A stretch of 64,000 nucleotides of DNA from Clostridium sp. JN-9 (GCF_004103695.1 NZ_CP035280.1:930001-994000); one strand, 5' to 3'; shown: positions 7,380 through 16,032, counted from the first letter of the stretch. Translations and numbers: made by a program. Notes: generated from the letters alone by a model not told the origin.

Positions 7380-8204
7380 ATGACTCTGGAATTAAAATTA
7401 CAAAATTTAAAAAAGTCTCTTCTAGATATGGGAAGTGTGGCAGTTGCGTATTCAGGCGGAGTGGACAGCACCTTTTTATTAAAAGTTGCAAAAGATACGC
7501 TTGGAGATAAAGCAATTGCAGTTACTGCAAAGTCTTCAACTTATCCTGAAAGGGAATTTAAAGAAGCAAAAGATTATGCCAGCAGAATTGGTGCTGAGCA
7601 TATAGTTATTATATCTGAGGAACTAGAAATAGAAGGGTTTGCAAAAAACCCTGTAAACAGATGCTATTTTTGTAAAAGAGAACTATTTACAAAGATTAGA
7701 GATGTAGCAGATAAAAAAAATATCAACGCTGTACTGGATGGCTCCAATTGTGATGATACAGGTGACTTCAGACCTGGAATGAAAGCTGCTGAAGAATTAA
7801 ATGTCATAAGTCCTCTTAAGGATGCAGGTATGACAAAAAGCGATATTAGAGAATTGTCTAAAAAAATGAATATACCAACCTGGAACAAACCTTCATTTGC
7901 ATGTCTTTCATCTCGATTTCCCTATGGAAATGAGATTACAGAGCCAAAACTAAAAATGGTGGAAAAGGCTGAGCAGTTTTTACTGGATATGGGATTTACA
8001 CAGGTTAGAGTAAGACATCATGGAGAAATTGCAAGAATTGAAGTTAACTCAGATGAGAGAAATAAATTTTTTAATCTTAATGTAATGGACAAAGTAGCTG
8101 CGGAACTAAAAAAAATAGGATTTAAATATGTTACTTTGGATTTGCTTGGATATAGAACAGGAAGCATGAATGAAGTCTTGACTCAAAACGAAAAAAATAT
8201 TTAA
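7380..8204 (+). CDS. larE: ATP-dependent sacrificial sulfur transferase LarE
   Basis: LarE activates pyridinium dicarboxylate carboxylates with ATP and inserts sulfur during synthesis of the nickel-pincer nucleotide cofactor of lactate racemase-type enzymes. The 274-residue protein has the PP-loop AYSGGVDST at residues 23-31. C175 in SFACLSSRF corresponds to the sacrificial cysteine of the Lactobacillus enzyme, and C95 and C98 (NRCYFCKRE) form a further pair. LarA, LarB and LarC are not in the window, so it acts here as an orphan or serves a distant locus. ATG follows a weak GGGG site. Confidence 0.9.
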   Translation: MTLELKLQNLKKSLLDMGSVAVAYSGGVDSTFLLKVAKDTLGDKAIAVTAKSSTYPEREFKEAKDYASRIGAEHIVIISEELEIEGFAKNPVNRCYFCKRELFTKIRDVADKKNINAVLDGSNCDDTGDFRPGMKAAEELNVISPLKDAGMTKSDIRELSKKMNIPTWNKPSFACLSSRFPYGNEITEPKLKMVEKAEQFLLDMGFTQVRVRHHGEIARIEVNSDERNKFFNLNVMDKVAAELKKIGFKYVTLDLLGYRTGSMNEVLTQNEKNI

Positions 8205-8209
8205 AGAAA

Positions 8210-8256
8210 TTAAGCTGTAGTAATATAAATATGTTATATTACTACAGTTTCTTTAT
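8210..8256. terminator. Bidirectional terminator between larE and tlpA
   Basis: CTGTAGTAATATA pairs with TATATTACTACAG around a short loop, flanked by A-rich sequence on the left and T-rich on the right, so it can end transcription of larE (plus) and the converging thioredoxin gene (minus). Confidence 0.8.
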
Positions 8257-8825
8257 TTTAAGGCATTTATATAGGATTTCATTTCTGATAGTGACATAGC
8301 ACCTGTTTTTTTAGCAGAAACAGTGCCATCTTTATTTATAAAATAAGAAGTTGGAATGCCTCTGATATTGTATTTACCTGCAGTACCCTGGCTAATATCT
8401 AATAATACATTAAAATTATAATTATTTGATTTTAAAAATGATTGTACAGTATCTCTGTCTTCTCCAATATTTACTGCAAGTATAACTAAGTCACTGTTTT
8501 TAGTTTCATCATATAATTTTTCAATGTCCGGCATTTCACCTTTGCATGGAGGACACCAGGTTGCCCAGAAATTAAGGAACACTTTCTTTCCTTTAAAATC
8601 ACTTAATGAAACATTTTTGCCGCTTACGTCCTGAAGCCTAAAATCATTTGCTTGTTCTTTATTAACATCAGTTCCGGAAGAATCATTACTTTTTACTGAA
8701 GCCGTATTACTATTTTTACTGTTTTCAATTTGTGCTTTATCTTTTGAATTATTATAATTATTAACTTCAAAAACTGCACCAAATATGATGACAGCTATTA
8801 CAGATAAAATAATATATTTTTTCAT
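8253..8825 (-). CDS. TlpA/ResA-like membrane-anchored thioredoxin
   Basis: This 190-residue protein has one N-terminal membrane anchor (residues 4-22), a low-complexity Ser/Asn/Lys linker to about 60, then a TlpA/ResA-type thioredoxin domain with FLNFWATWCPPCKGEMP and a cis-proline GIPTSYFINKDG. The active site should face outside the cytoplasm and reduce disulfides there. Its likely electron donor is CcdA, encoded upstream on the same strand at 10672-11364; an IS110 element now lies between them and may have broken co-transcription. An AGGAG site lies before the ATG. Confidence 0.87.
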   Translation of the reverse strand: MKKYIILSVIAVIIFGAVFEVNNYNNSKDKAQIENSKNSNTASVKSNDSSGTDVNKEQANDFRLQDVSGKNVSLSDFKGKKVFLNFWATWCPPCKGEMPDIEKLYDETKNSDLVILAVNIGEDRDTVQSFLKSNNYNFNVLLDISQGTAGKYNIRGIPTSYFINKDGTVSAKKTGAMSLSEMKSYINALK

Positions 8826-8847
8826 ATGTTTAATCTCCTCGTATAAT

Positions 8848-8882
8848 AAGTTTATAGTCAGTTAAATGACTGCTATAAACTT
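8848..8882. other. Hairpin upstream of tlpA
   Basis: AGTTTATAG and CTATAAACT form the outer stem and CAGT/ACTG an inner one, with a one-base bulge. It lies just upstream of the tlpA ribosome binding site and just left of the IS110 leader. It could be a leftover of the ccdA-tlpA intergenic region, a terminator, or an operator. Nothing else decides this. Confidence 0.4.
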
Positions 8883-9014
8883 ATTTATTTTTATATTTTA
8901 GTATAGATAAGAAAGTATCTATGTTTTTCTGTGGGGATTCCCCCAATTCATTATTGCTATCTATTTTACATTCCTATCTATACAACTTACATTAACTATT
9001 TATAAAGGAATTTC

Positions 9015-9228
9015 CTAATGCTAAAATAGTCCTAACGGACTTTAGCGAAGGTTACTGCTGTATTCTCCTGCAAAACATATTGTTATTGCCTAGAAAGCTT
9101 GCAGCCTGACCAGAGTATCAAATTCTGCTTACACAAATGTTGCATCTCCATTCGTAGCCACCAGCAAGGTATTTCGCTTGGTTGAATGCTGATTACGCGA
9201 GGTTGCAGTCAGTACTCTGGATTAGGAT
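9015..9228 (+). ncRNA. Candidate IS110 bridge RNA
   Basis: This stretch lies in the leader upstream of the transposase. Near 9020-9045, GCTAAA...GTCC pairs with GGAC...TTTAGC as a 5' stem-loop. A 13-bp stem with a one-base bulge joins 9105-9117 to 9213-9226 (core CCAGAGTA with TACTCTGG). Inside it, CAGCA (9162-9166) pairs with TGCTG (9187-9191) around a 20-base loop. A 5' hairpin followed by large internal loops is the architecture reported for bridge RNAs that pair with target and donor DNA. Which loop reads which DNA is not established. Boundaries are estimates. Confidence 0.6.
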
Positions 9229-9274
9229 AATTCCTTTTCTAATTTCCTCATTACTTTCGAAAGGTGGTGATTTC

Positions 9275-10549
9275 ATGAAGAAAGTAGATTACTTATCAAC
9301 TCTATTTGTTGGTATCGATATTGGTGCGAGACAAAATGTTGTCTCTGCAATTAACTTTGAACAGGAATTTTTTATTAAAATGAAACCTGTTCCTAATACA
9401 CAATCTGGTGCAGAACAACTAGAATCCATGCTCGTCAAGATACTAGAAAATAATATATTTAAGGTTACTATTATTGGTCTTGAGTCTACTTCATTTTATG
9501 GCGTGCATATAGCTAATTTTTTATCTGCAAGTGAAAAACTTGTGCCATATAAACCCTACGTCTACTGTTTGAATCCTAAGGAAGTTGCTAACTACAAAGA
9601 TTCCTTTAATGCTCTTAACAAAAATGATGGCATTGACTCTTTTGTTATTGCTGATTTTGCAAGAGTCGGCAGGATTCATACTGAGCCTTGGCGTGGTTCT
9701 CAATACCTTGCCCTACAAAGGCTTACAAGACACAGGCTTCATATAGTTGAATGCTTAACCAGGGAGAAGACATATATGCTATCAAATGTATTTCTCAAGT
9801 TTAGCGAATTTGCTTTGTTAGATGGTGAAGAACATCCTTTTTCTAATAAATATGGTGCCACTGCTTCCTCTATCCTGACGGATTTTTTATCTTCTGAAGA
9901 CATTGCAAATGCTTCCATAGAAGAACTTGTTGAATTCATCAATACAAAGAGTCGAAAGAGAATTTCTGATCCACAGATGACTGCTAAAATTCTTCAACAA
10001 GCTGCTCGTAATTCATATCGCCTTGATAAATGTTTGTATGAGCCATTAACGACTTCAATTGCATGCTCTTTTAACTGTATTCAGGCTTTTGAAAAAGAAC
10101 TGAGTACTATTAATAAAGCCATTGAGAAAGCGGTTATGGGAATGAATCCTGTGGAATATCAAATTCTCATGTCAATCCCTGGTTTTGGCCCTGTTTATTC
10201 CAGTGGTATTCTTGCCGAATTAGGCAGTGTGCATGCATTCCCTAATAATGATGCTATTGCTAAATATGCTGGCATCGTATGGAAAGAAAATCAATCTGGT
10301 GATTTCAAGGCTGAAAATACGCCAATGAACAAAGCAGGTAACCGTTATTTACGTTATTATCTGATAGAAGCCGCTGGTAGTGTCATAAGACACGTTCCTG
10401 AATATCAAGCTTTCTACCAGAAGAAATTTGCTGAAGTGACTACACATCAGCATAAACGAGCACTCGCGCTAACTTCTCGTAAATTAATCCGTTTGATTTT
10501 TGGATTGCTGGCTAAAAATCAACTCTACTCTTCAAATAGAGTAGATTAA
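9275..10549 (+). CDS. IS110 family transposase (RNA-guided recombinase type)
   Basis: This 424-residue protein has the RuvC-like DEDD N-terminal domain (FVGIDIGARQNVV; IIGLESTSFYG; NKNDGIDSFVIADF) and the C-terminal Tnp_20 domain (MSIPGFGPVYSSGILAELG; KYAGIVWKENQSG), which contributes the catalytic serine in IS110 enzymes. These enzymes recombine DNA guided by a bridge RNA. ATG 9275 is chosen because AAAGGTGG lies at good spacing; the frame continues 31 codons upstream but that part belongs to the non-coding leader. The gene is uninterrupted, so the element may be active. Confidence 0.93.
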   Translation: MKKVDYLSTLFVGIDIGARQNVVSAINFEQEFFIKMKPVPNTQSGAEQLESMLVKILENNIFKVTIIGLESTSFYGVHIANFLSASEKLVPYKPYVYCLNPKEVANYKDSFNALNKNDGIDSFVIADFARVGRIHTEPWRGSQYLALQRLTRHRLHIVECLTREKTYMLSNVFLKFSEFALLDGEEHPFSNKYGATASSILTDFLSSEDIANASIEELVEFINTKSRKRISDPQMTAKILQQAARNSYRLDKCLYEPLTTSIACSFNCIQAFEKELSTINKAIEKAVMGMNPVEYQILMSIPGFGPVYSSGILAELGSVHAFPNNDAIAKYAGIVWKENQSGDFKAENTPMNKAGNRYLRYYLIEAAGSVIRHVPEYQAFYQKKFAEVTTHQHKRALALTSRKLIRLIFGLLAKNQLYSSNRVD

Positions 10550-10565
10550 TTATATAAGACACACG

Positions 10566-10615
10566 AACATACATTCTGATTTGACTGTATGTTTATTAGG
10601 GTTACCCTTTTTTTG
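10566..10615 (+). terminator. Possible terminator after the IS110 transposase
   Basis: AACATAC (10566-10572) and GTATGTT (10587-10593) form a 7-bp stem; AGGGTTACCCT followed by eight T lies a few bases further. The T run is not directly attached to the first stem, so the call is tentative. Confidence 0.4.
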
Positions 10616-10622
10616 AAGAATC

Positions 10623-10671
10623 ATTTCATTTTCTTTTTATTTTGTTCTTGACATATTACCAAATTGCTTTC
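10623..10671. repeat. 49-bp exact repeat, copy 2
   Basis: Identical to 201-249 in sequence and orientation. Here it directly abuts the reverse-complemented ccdA stop codon at 10672 on one side and the IS110 3' region on the other. The final bases (CCAAATTGCTTTC) resemble the bridge-RNA candidate around 9118-9132 (TCAAATTCTGCTTAC) apart from a two-base insertion, which would fit a right-end donor sequence but could be chance. Confidence 0.7.
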
Positions 10672-11364
10672 TTAAAAATTAAAGTAGTTGCTTAAGATGC
10701 TAAGTTTATTTGTAAAAATAAGTATTCCCATAGCAATCATTAAAATGCCGCTGACAATAGAAAACACAGGCAGATATTTACTGATTTTTTTAAAGTACAA
10801 AGTGAGTTTTTCAACAGCCAGGGCCGTTAAAATAAAAGGAACAGCTAATCCCAATGAGTACATAATGAGCAGGAGAATTCCCTTGGGTACTGTATTCATA
10901 TTTGAAGCATAAATTAATATTGATGCAAGTATTGGGCCGATACATGGTGTCCATCCAGTAGCAAAAGCCATACCCATGAAAAGTGAATTTAAATTACTAA
11001 AGCTTTGAAAATGAATGAATTTTTTTTCATAATATAAAAATTTAATTTTAAAAATTCCAGTGGTATGTAATCCAAATAGTATTATGATAATTCCGCCAAT
11101 TTTCCTCAATATATCCATATGCTTTGTTACAAGACTGCCTAGAAAAGTAGCCGTGGCACCTAGTAGGATGAATATTATTGAAAAACCAATAACAAAGGCA
11201 AATGATTTATAAAGTGCATTGAATTTATTTTTAGAATTATGTGTATCTCCTATGGTAGTACCTGTAATATAACCAATATATGCCGGGAAAAGAGGAAGTA
11301 CGCAGGGTGATAAAAAAGATAGAAGCCCAGCAGAAAAAGCTAAGATTAAAGAAATATTATCCAA
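10672..11364 (-). CDS. ccdA: Cytochrome c biogenesis / thiol-electron transporter CcdA
   Basis: This 230-residue membrane protein has six hydrophobic segments and the two conserved cysteine motifs of CcdA, LLSFLSPCVLPLFPAYIG near the N terminus and ATGWTPCIGPILAS near the middle. CcdA passes electrons from cytoplasmic thioredoxin to extracytoplasmic thioredoxin-like proteins. Its natural partner here is the TlpA/ResA-like gene downstream on the same strand, now separated by an IS110 element. The start is TTG at 11364-11362, supported by GGAGG eight bases upstream. A consensus promoter and a CsoR-like palindrome precede it. Confidence 0.92.
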   Translation of the reverse strand: MDNISLILAFSAGLLSFLSPCVLPLFPAYIGYITGTTIGDTHNSKNKFNALYKSFAFVIGFSIIFILLGATATFLGSLVTKHMDILRKIGGIIIILFGLHTTGIFKIKFLYYEKKFIHFQSFSNLNSLFMGMAFATGWTPCIGPILASILIYASNMNTVPKGILLLIMYSLGLAVPFILTALAVEKLTLYFKKISKYLPVFSIVSGILMIAMGILIFTNKLSILSNYFNF

Positions 11365-11387
11365 ATTCTATACCTCCATTGTAATAT

Positions 11388-11404
11388 ATACCCATAGTGG
11401 GTAT
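11388..11404. promoter_or_regulatory. CsoR/CstR-like operator upstream of ccdA
   Basis: ATACCCA (11388-11394) and TGGGTAT (11398-11404) are perfect inverted complements with a 3-bp spacer. Palindromes of the form ATACCC-n-GGGTAT are typical binding sites of the CsoR family (copper-sensing CsoR, persulfide-sensing CstR). The site covers the predicted transcription start of ccdA, so binding would repress. No csoR-type gene is visible in the window. Confidence 0.55.
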
Positions 11405-11410
11405 AAAATT

Positions 11411-11439
11411 ATTATAATATTATTTCCCAAAAATATCAA
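11411..11439 (-). promoter_or_regulatory. Predicted sigma-A promoter of ccdA
   Basis: On the minus strand TTGATA (11439-11434) and a perfect TATAAT (11416-11411) are separated by 17 bp. The expected start point falls at or inside the palindrome at 11388-11404. Confidence 0.65.
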
Positions 11440-11568
11440 ACAAAATTTAAAGTTGCTGTTTTTGCAGGAAATTTTTTTATTATCATTGTAATTAATATGC
11501 TGTTTTATTATATAATTATATTTGTATAATTTTTTAAAGTATTACAGATTAAGAAGGGAATTTAATAT

Positions 11569-12726
11569 ATGTTAAGATTTTTAGATGCAGGAGAATCTCA
11601 TGGGAAAGCTTTAACTGCTATAATTGAAGGCTTTCCATCAAACTTTGAAATTAATATAAACAGCATAAACAATGAACTCTCAAGAAGACAGAATGGTTAT
11701 GGCAGAGGAAACAGAATGAAAATTGAAAGGGATTCAGTTGAAATCTGGTCAGGTGTAAGGGGAAAATATACCACAGGGAATCCTATAACTTTAATTATAT
11801 ACAATAAGGATTATAAAAACTGGATTGAAAAGCTTTCTAAAAAGCCTGATGATAATGAAAGAATAACAGTTCCAAGGCCTGGCCATGGTGATTTAGTGGG
11901 ATACTATAAATATAATACACTGGATATAAGAGATACCATAGAAAGAACTTCAGCCAGGGAGACAGCCATAAGAGTTGCAGTAGGAGCTGTATGCAAACAG
12001 GCTCTTGAAAGTCTTGGAATTATTATCAGAAGTAAGGTTAAAAGCATTGGCGGAATACAAGATACACAGGTGGATTTATTTAACCATAATGATTATGATA
12101 TAATAGAACGAAATAATTTAAGATGTTTTGATAAGAATATAAGAAAAGAATGGAAAAACATAATAGACCAATGCAGTGAACAGGGTGATACCATAGGGGG
12201 AAGTATTTTTATTTCCATAAAAGGAGTGCCTCTTGGTATTGGAAGCTATACTCAATGGGACAAGAAATTAGATGGTATTTTGTCAAAGGCAATAATATCA
12301 GTTCAGGGTATGAAAGCCGTAGAATTTGGAAATGGTACCAATATAACTGAAAAAGGCAGCAGCTTTAATGATGGAATTAAATATATAAACGGCAGAATTA
12401 CAAGAAGCAGTAATAATTGCGGAGGAATTGAAGCTGGAGTATCCAATGGAGAAGATATTAATATCACTGCTTTTATGAAGCCAATTTCAAGTGTGAAAAA
12501 GGGCGTTGACTCAATAGATTTGATAAAAAAGGAAAATCTCACAAGCAGATACGAAAGATCAGATACCTGTGCTGTGGTACCTGCAGGCATTGTGCTTGAA
12601 AATGTATGTGCATATGAACTACTTAAAGAAATATTGAATAAATTTCCAAATGATGATTTTAATCAGCTTATTGAAAATTACAAAGCCTATTGCAGAAATC
12701 TGCCTGTAAAAAATATGGAGGTGTGA
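11569..12726 (+). CDS. aroC: Chorismate synthase
   Basis: This 385-residue enzyme makes chorismate from 5-enolpyruvylshikimate-3-phosphate with reduced FMN, the last step of the common aromatic pathway. It starts MLRFLDAGESHGKALTAIIEG and carries the family signatures RRQNGYGRGNRM and TVPRPGHGDLVGYYKY, and the conserved R-E-T region ERTSARETAIRVAVGA. The ATG follows an AAGAAGGGA site. It precedes polA by two bases and probably shares its transcript. No other aro gene is in the window. Confidence 0.95.
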   Translation: MLRFLDAGESHGKALTAIIEGFPSNFEININSINNELSRRQNGYGRGNRMKIERDSVEIWSGVRGKYTTGNPITLIIYNKDYKNWIEKLSKKPDDNERITVPRPGHGDLVGYYKYNTLDIRDTIERTSARETAIRVAVGAVCKQALESLGIIIRSKVKSIGGIQDTQVDLFNHNDYDIIERNNLRCFDKNIRKEWKNIIDQCSEQGDTIGGSIFISIKGVPLGIGSYTQWDKKLDGILSKAIISVQGMKAVEFGNGTNITEKGSSFNDGIKYINGRITRSSNNCGGIEAGVSNGEDINITAFMKPISSVKKGVDSIDLIKKENLTSRYERSDTCAVVPAGIVLENVCAYELLKEILNKFPNDDFNQLIENYKAYCRNLPVKNMEV

Positions 12727-12728
12727 AA

Positions 12729-15374
12729 ATGACAAAAGAGAGAATGCTTGTGCTGGATTCAAATAGTTTAATGAATAGGGCATTTTATGCATTACCACCG
12801 TTAACAAATAATGAAGGATTACATACTAACGCAGTTTTTGGATTTACAACTATGCTTTTGAAAATGAAAGAAGAAATTAAGCCTGACTACATTGTAGCAG
12901 CATTTGATAGGAAAGCTCCTACTTTCAGACATAATGAATATAAGGATTATAAGGCAGGAAGAAAGAAAATGCCGGAAGAGCTGGCAGAGCAATTCCCAGT
13001 TATAAAAGACTTATTAAATAAATTATCAATAAATATATTTGAAATTGATGGCTTTGAAGCTGATGATTTAATTGGAACCCTTGCAGTGTATGCAGAAAAA
13101 AATGATATTGAAGTTTATATTGTAACAGGAGATAGAGATGCACTTCAGCTGGCATCAGATAATATAAAAGTTGTAATAACTAAAAAAGGTATTACTGAAA
13201 AGGAAATATACGATAAAAACAGAATGATTGAAGATTATGGAGTAACTCCAAAGCAGTTTATAGATGTAAAAGGTCTTATGGGAGATGCATCGGATAATAT
13301 ACCAGGAGTTCCAGGTATAGGGGAAAAGACTGCATTTAAATTAATTAAGGAATACGGAAGCATTGAAAATGTACTTTCAAATATAAATAGTATAAATGGC
13401 AAGAAAATAAAGGAAAATCTAACGGAATACAGTGAGCAGGCTGTATTTAGTAAAAGACTTGCCACAATTATAACTGATGTTCCCGTGGAAATGGACTTAG
13501 ATGATATAAAATCTCAAGACAATTATGATGCTGATGGTGTAAAGCAGATGTTTTATAAGCTTCAATTTAAATCATTGCTGGACGAAATCCCTGACAGTGA
13601 TAAGACAACAGTAAAAGCTGAAGAAAAAGATTTAAGTTTTATTAATATAGAAACTGTCAGTGAATTAGATGAGCTGTTCAGCCGTATTGTACTTTCATGC
13701 AGCAATGAAGGCTTTACCGAGATCTTTATAATATTTGATATAGAAAATGGAAATGTATATTCAAAAAGCTTTATTAGTAAAATTTATATGAAATATAATA
13801 GTGAGCTTTATTCTATTAATATGCAGCAAATTATCCATGAAGATGATGAAAATGCAGTTAATATTTTAAAATCTGTTTTTGACAGCACTTCTATTTTAAA
13901 GATTGGATTTGATGTTAAAGTACCTCATACCATACTTCATAAAATGGGAATTGAGTTTAATGGAGTTAAATTTGATGCTAAAATAGCTGCTTATCTTTTG
14001 GATTCTTCAAAAGGGGAATATAATCTTAACGAAATTGAAGAGGAAATGTTAAGAATCAATATTGATGGTGAAGGAGAAAAGGTAAAAATAAAGGAAGTTT
14101 ACTATTTAGAGCAGCTTTACAATGAATTAAATAAAAATATTAAAGAATCAAATATGGAAAGTTTATTATATGAAGTTGAACAGCCTCTTACTGAGGTATT
14201 AGCCTCAATGGAAAATGAAGGATTCAGAGTTGACAAAGAAAAGCTTTCAGAACTGGGAGAGAAATTTAAAAGAGAGATTCTTCTCACTCAGAAGGTCATT
14301 TATGAACTAGCTGATGAAGAGTTTAATATAAATTCACCTAAACAGCTGGGAAAGGTTTTATTTGAGAAATTGGATTTACCAGTAATAAAAAAGACTAAAA
14401 CTGGTTATTCAACCAATGCAGAGGTACTTGAGGCGCTTAGTGATAAGCATCCTATAATTGAAAAGATTATTTATTACAGACAATTAACTAAGCTTTATTC
14501 TACTTATGTTGAAGGGCTTATGGCTGTTATTGATGATGATGAAAAAATACATTCAAGCTTTAATCAGGCGGTTACTACTACTGGAAGACTTTCAAGTACG
14601 GAGCCTAATCTTCAGAATATACCAATTAAACATGAGCTTGGAAGAGAAATTAGAAAAGTTTTTGTACCTGAAAATGAAAACTGTGTTATACTGTCAGCAG
14701 ATTATTCTCAAATAGAACTGCGAGTATTAGCACATATTGCAAATGATGAAAATTTAATAAATGCTTTTATTAACCATAGTGATATTCACACAAAAACTGC
14801 TTCCGAAGTTTTTAAGGTACCAATTGATCAGGTTACACCTATTATGAGAAGCAATGCAAAGGCTGTTAACTTTGGGATTGTATACGGAATTGGAGAATTC
14901 AGTCTGGCAAAGGATTTAAAAATATCCAGAAAAGAAGCTAAGCAGTATATTGACACATATTTTGAGAGATATCCAAATGTTAAAAAATATATGGATGATA
15001 TTATTAAACAGGCAAGGGAAAGCCTTTATGTTACTACAATTATGAATAGAAGAAGATTTATACCTGAAATACAAGCATCAAATAAAATGGTAAGGTCCTT
15101 TGGTGAAAGATTAGCTATGAATACACCTATTCAGGGAAGTGCTGCTGATATTATAAAAATGGCCATGGTAAAGGTATATAAACAGTTAAATGATAAAAAA
15201 TTAAAAAGCAAACTTATTTTGCAGGTTCATGATGAATTAATTGTTAATGTTTATAAGGATGAGCTTGATGTGGTTAAGAATATAGTTAAAGATGCTATGG
15301 AAAATGTTTTAAAACTCAGAGTACCCTTAGAAGTTGATATAAATATAGGAAATACCTGGTATGATGCAAAATAG
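12729..15374 (+). CDS. polA: DNA polymerase I
   Basis: This 881-residue enzyme fills gaps and removes RNA primers. Residues 1-290 form the 5'-3' exonuclease (LVLDSNSLMNRAFYAL; VTGDRDALQLAS). The middle section is shaped like a 3'-5' exonuclease but lacks the usual Asp-x-Glu (IFDIENGNVY), so proofreading is probably lost, as in many Firmicutes. Polymerase motifs A (LSADYSQIELRVLAH), B (RSNAKAVNFGIVYGI) and C (LQVHDELI) are intact. ATG 12729 is chosen for its GGAGGTG site; the frame stays open 13 codons upstream into aroC. coaE follows within 20 bases. Confidence 0.95.
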   Translation: MTKERMLVLDSNSLMNRAFYALPPLTNNEGLHTNAVFGFTTMLLKMKEEIKPDYIVAAFDRKAPTFRHNEYKDYKAGRKKMPEELAEQFPVIKDLLNKLSINIFEIDGFEADDLIGTLAVYAEKNDIEVYIVTGDRDALQLASDNIKVVITKKGITEKEIYDKNRMIEDYGVTPKQFIDVKGLMGDASDNIPGVPGIGEKTAFKLIKEYGSIENVLSNINSINGKKIKENLTEYSEQAVFSKRLATIITDVPVEMDLDDIKSQDNYDADGVKQMFYKLQFKSLLDEIPDSDKTTVKAEEKDLSFINIETVSELDELFSRIVLSCSNEGFTEIFIIFDIENGNVYSKSFISKIYMKYNSELYSINMQQIIHEDDENAVNILKSVFDSTSILKIGFDVKVPHTILHKMGIEFNGVKFDAKIAAYLLDSSKGEYNLNEIEEEMLRINIDGEGEKVKIKEVYYLEQLYNELNKNIKESNMESLLYEVEQPLTEVLASMENEGFRVDKEKLSELGEKFKREILLTQKVIYELADEEFNINSPKQLGKVLFEKLDLPVIKKTKTGYSTNAEVLEALSDKHPIIEKIIYYRQLTKLYSTYVEGLMAVIDDDEKIHSSFNQAVTTTGRLSSTEPNLQNIPIKHELGREIRKVFVPENENCVILSADYSQIELRVLAHIANDENLINAFINHSDIHTKTASEVFKVPIDQVTPIMRSNAKAVNFGIVYGIGEFSLAKDLKISRKEAKQYIDTYFERYPNVKKYMDDIIKQARESLYVTTIMNRRRFIPEIQASNKMVRSFGERLAMNTPIQGSAADIIKMAMVKVYKQLNDKKLKSKLILQVHDELIVNVYKDELDVVKNIVKDAMENVLKLRVPLEVDINIGNTWYDAK

Positions 15375-15391
15375 TGACTGGTGGTGTTATA

Positions 15392-15985
15392 ATGCTGAAA
15401 GTTGGTTTAACTGGTGGTATTGGAAGCGGGAAAAGTACAATATCCAAATTATTAGCTGAGAAGAACATTCCAGTAATAGATGCAGATTTAATTTCCAGAG
15501 AGGTACAGTGCAAATATCCTGAAATAAATTTAGAAATCCGCAAAAAGTTTGGTAATGAATTTTTTGATTCTGATGGAGAAATTATAAGGAGGAAACTGGG
15601 GAATTATATTTTTCAGTTCAAAGAAAAAAGAGTAGAATTAGAAAGTATTATTATCCCCTTTATAAAAAAAGAGATATTTAGTAAAATTACGTCATATAGT
15701 AAAAGTGGAGTAAAAATATGCATAGTTGATGCACCTACTTTAATTGAGAAGGGGCTATATAAACTTATGGATATAAATATTCTGGTGTGGGTTGACAGGG
15801 AAACTCAAATCAGAAGGGTTATGGAAAGAGATAACTTCACCATGGAACAGGTGATTCAAAGAATAAATTCTCAAATGTGTTTAGATGAAAAGAAGAAATA
15901 CGTAAATTATGTTATCGATAATTCAAAAGAAATAGATAGTTCAGTAAAACAGTTAGAAAAAATTTTAATTAATCTGCAGAAGTGA
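15392..15985 (+). CDS. coaE: Dephospho-CoA kinase
   Basis: CoaE phosphorylates dephospho-CoA to coenzyme A, the last step of that pathway. The 197-residue protein starts MLKVGLTGGIGSGKSTISK with a P-loop, then VIDADLISREV and the LID-region pattern LVWVDRETQIRRVMERD. ATG 15392 follows a GGTGG site; an in-frame upstream start at 15374 would overlap the polA stop and has no site. The polA-coaE order is common in Firmicutes. Confidence 0.93.
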   Translation: MLKVGLTGGIGSGKSTISKLLAEKNIPVIDADLISREVQCKYPEINLEIRKKFGNEFFDSDGEIIRRKLGNYIFQFKEKRVELESIIIPFIKKEIFSKITSYSKSGVKICIVDAPTLIEKGLYKLMDINILVWVDRETQIRRVMERDNFTMEQVIQRINSQMCLDEKKKYVNYVIDNSKEIDSSVKQLEKILINLQK

Positions 15986-16032
15986 TAGGGGGTGCGGTTG
16001 CTACGTATGGAAGGTGCGTACAATTATAGGGA

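Larger units (their letters stand above)
8885..10671 (+). mobile_element. IS110-family insertion sequence (ends approximate)
   Basis: The element contains an intact IS110 transposase preceded by about 390 bp of non-coding, highly structured DNA, the layout of the IS110 group, in which the leader encodes the bridge RNA. It separates ccdA from tlpA. Exact ends cannot be read because IS110 elements lack clear inverted repeats. The left end lies somewhere between about 8885 and 8990. The right end may be 10671, where a 49-bp repeat meets the ccdA stop, or nearer 10620. The left part carries TATCTAT at 8916, 8958 and 8975 and its inverse at 8903. Confidence 0.75.
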
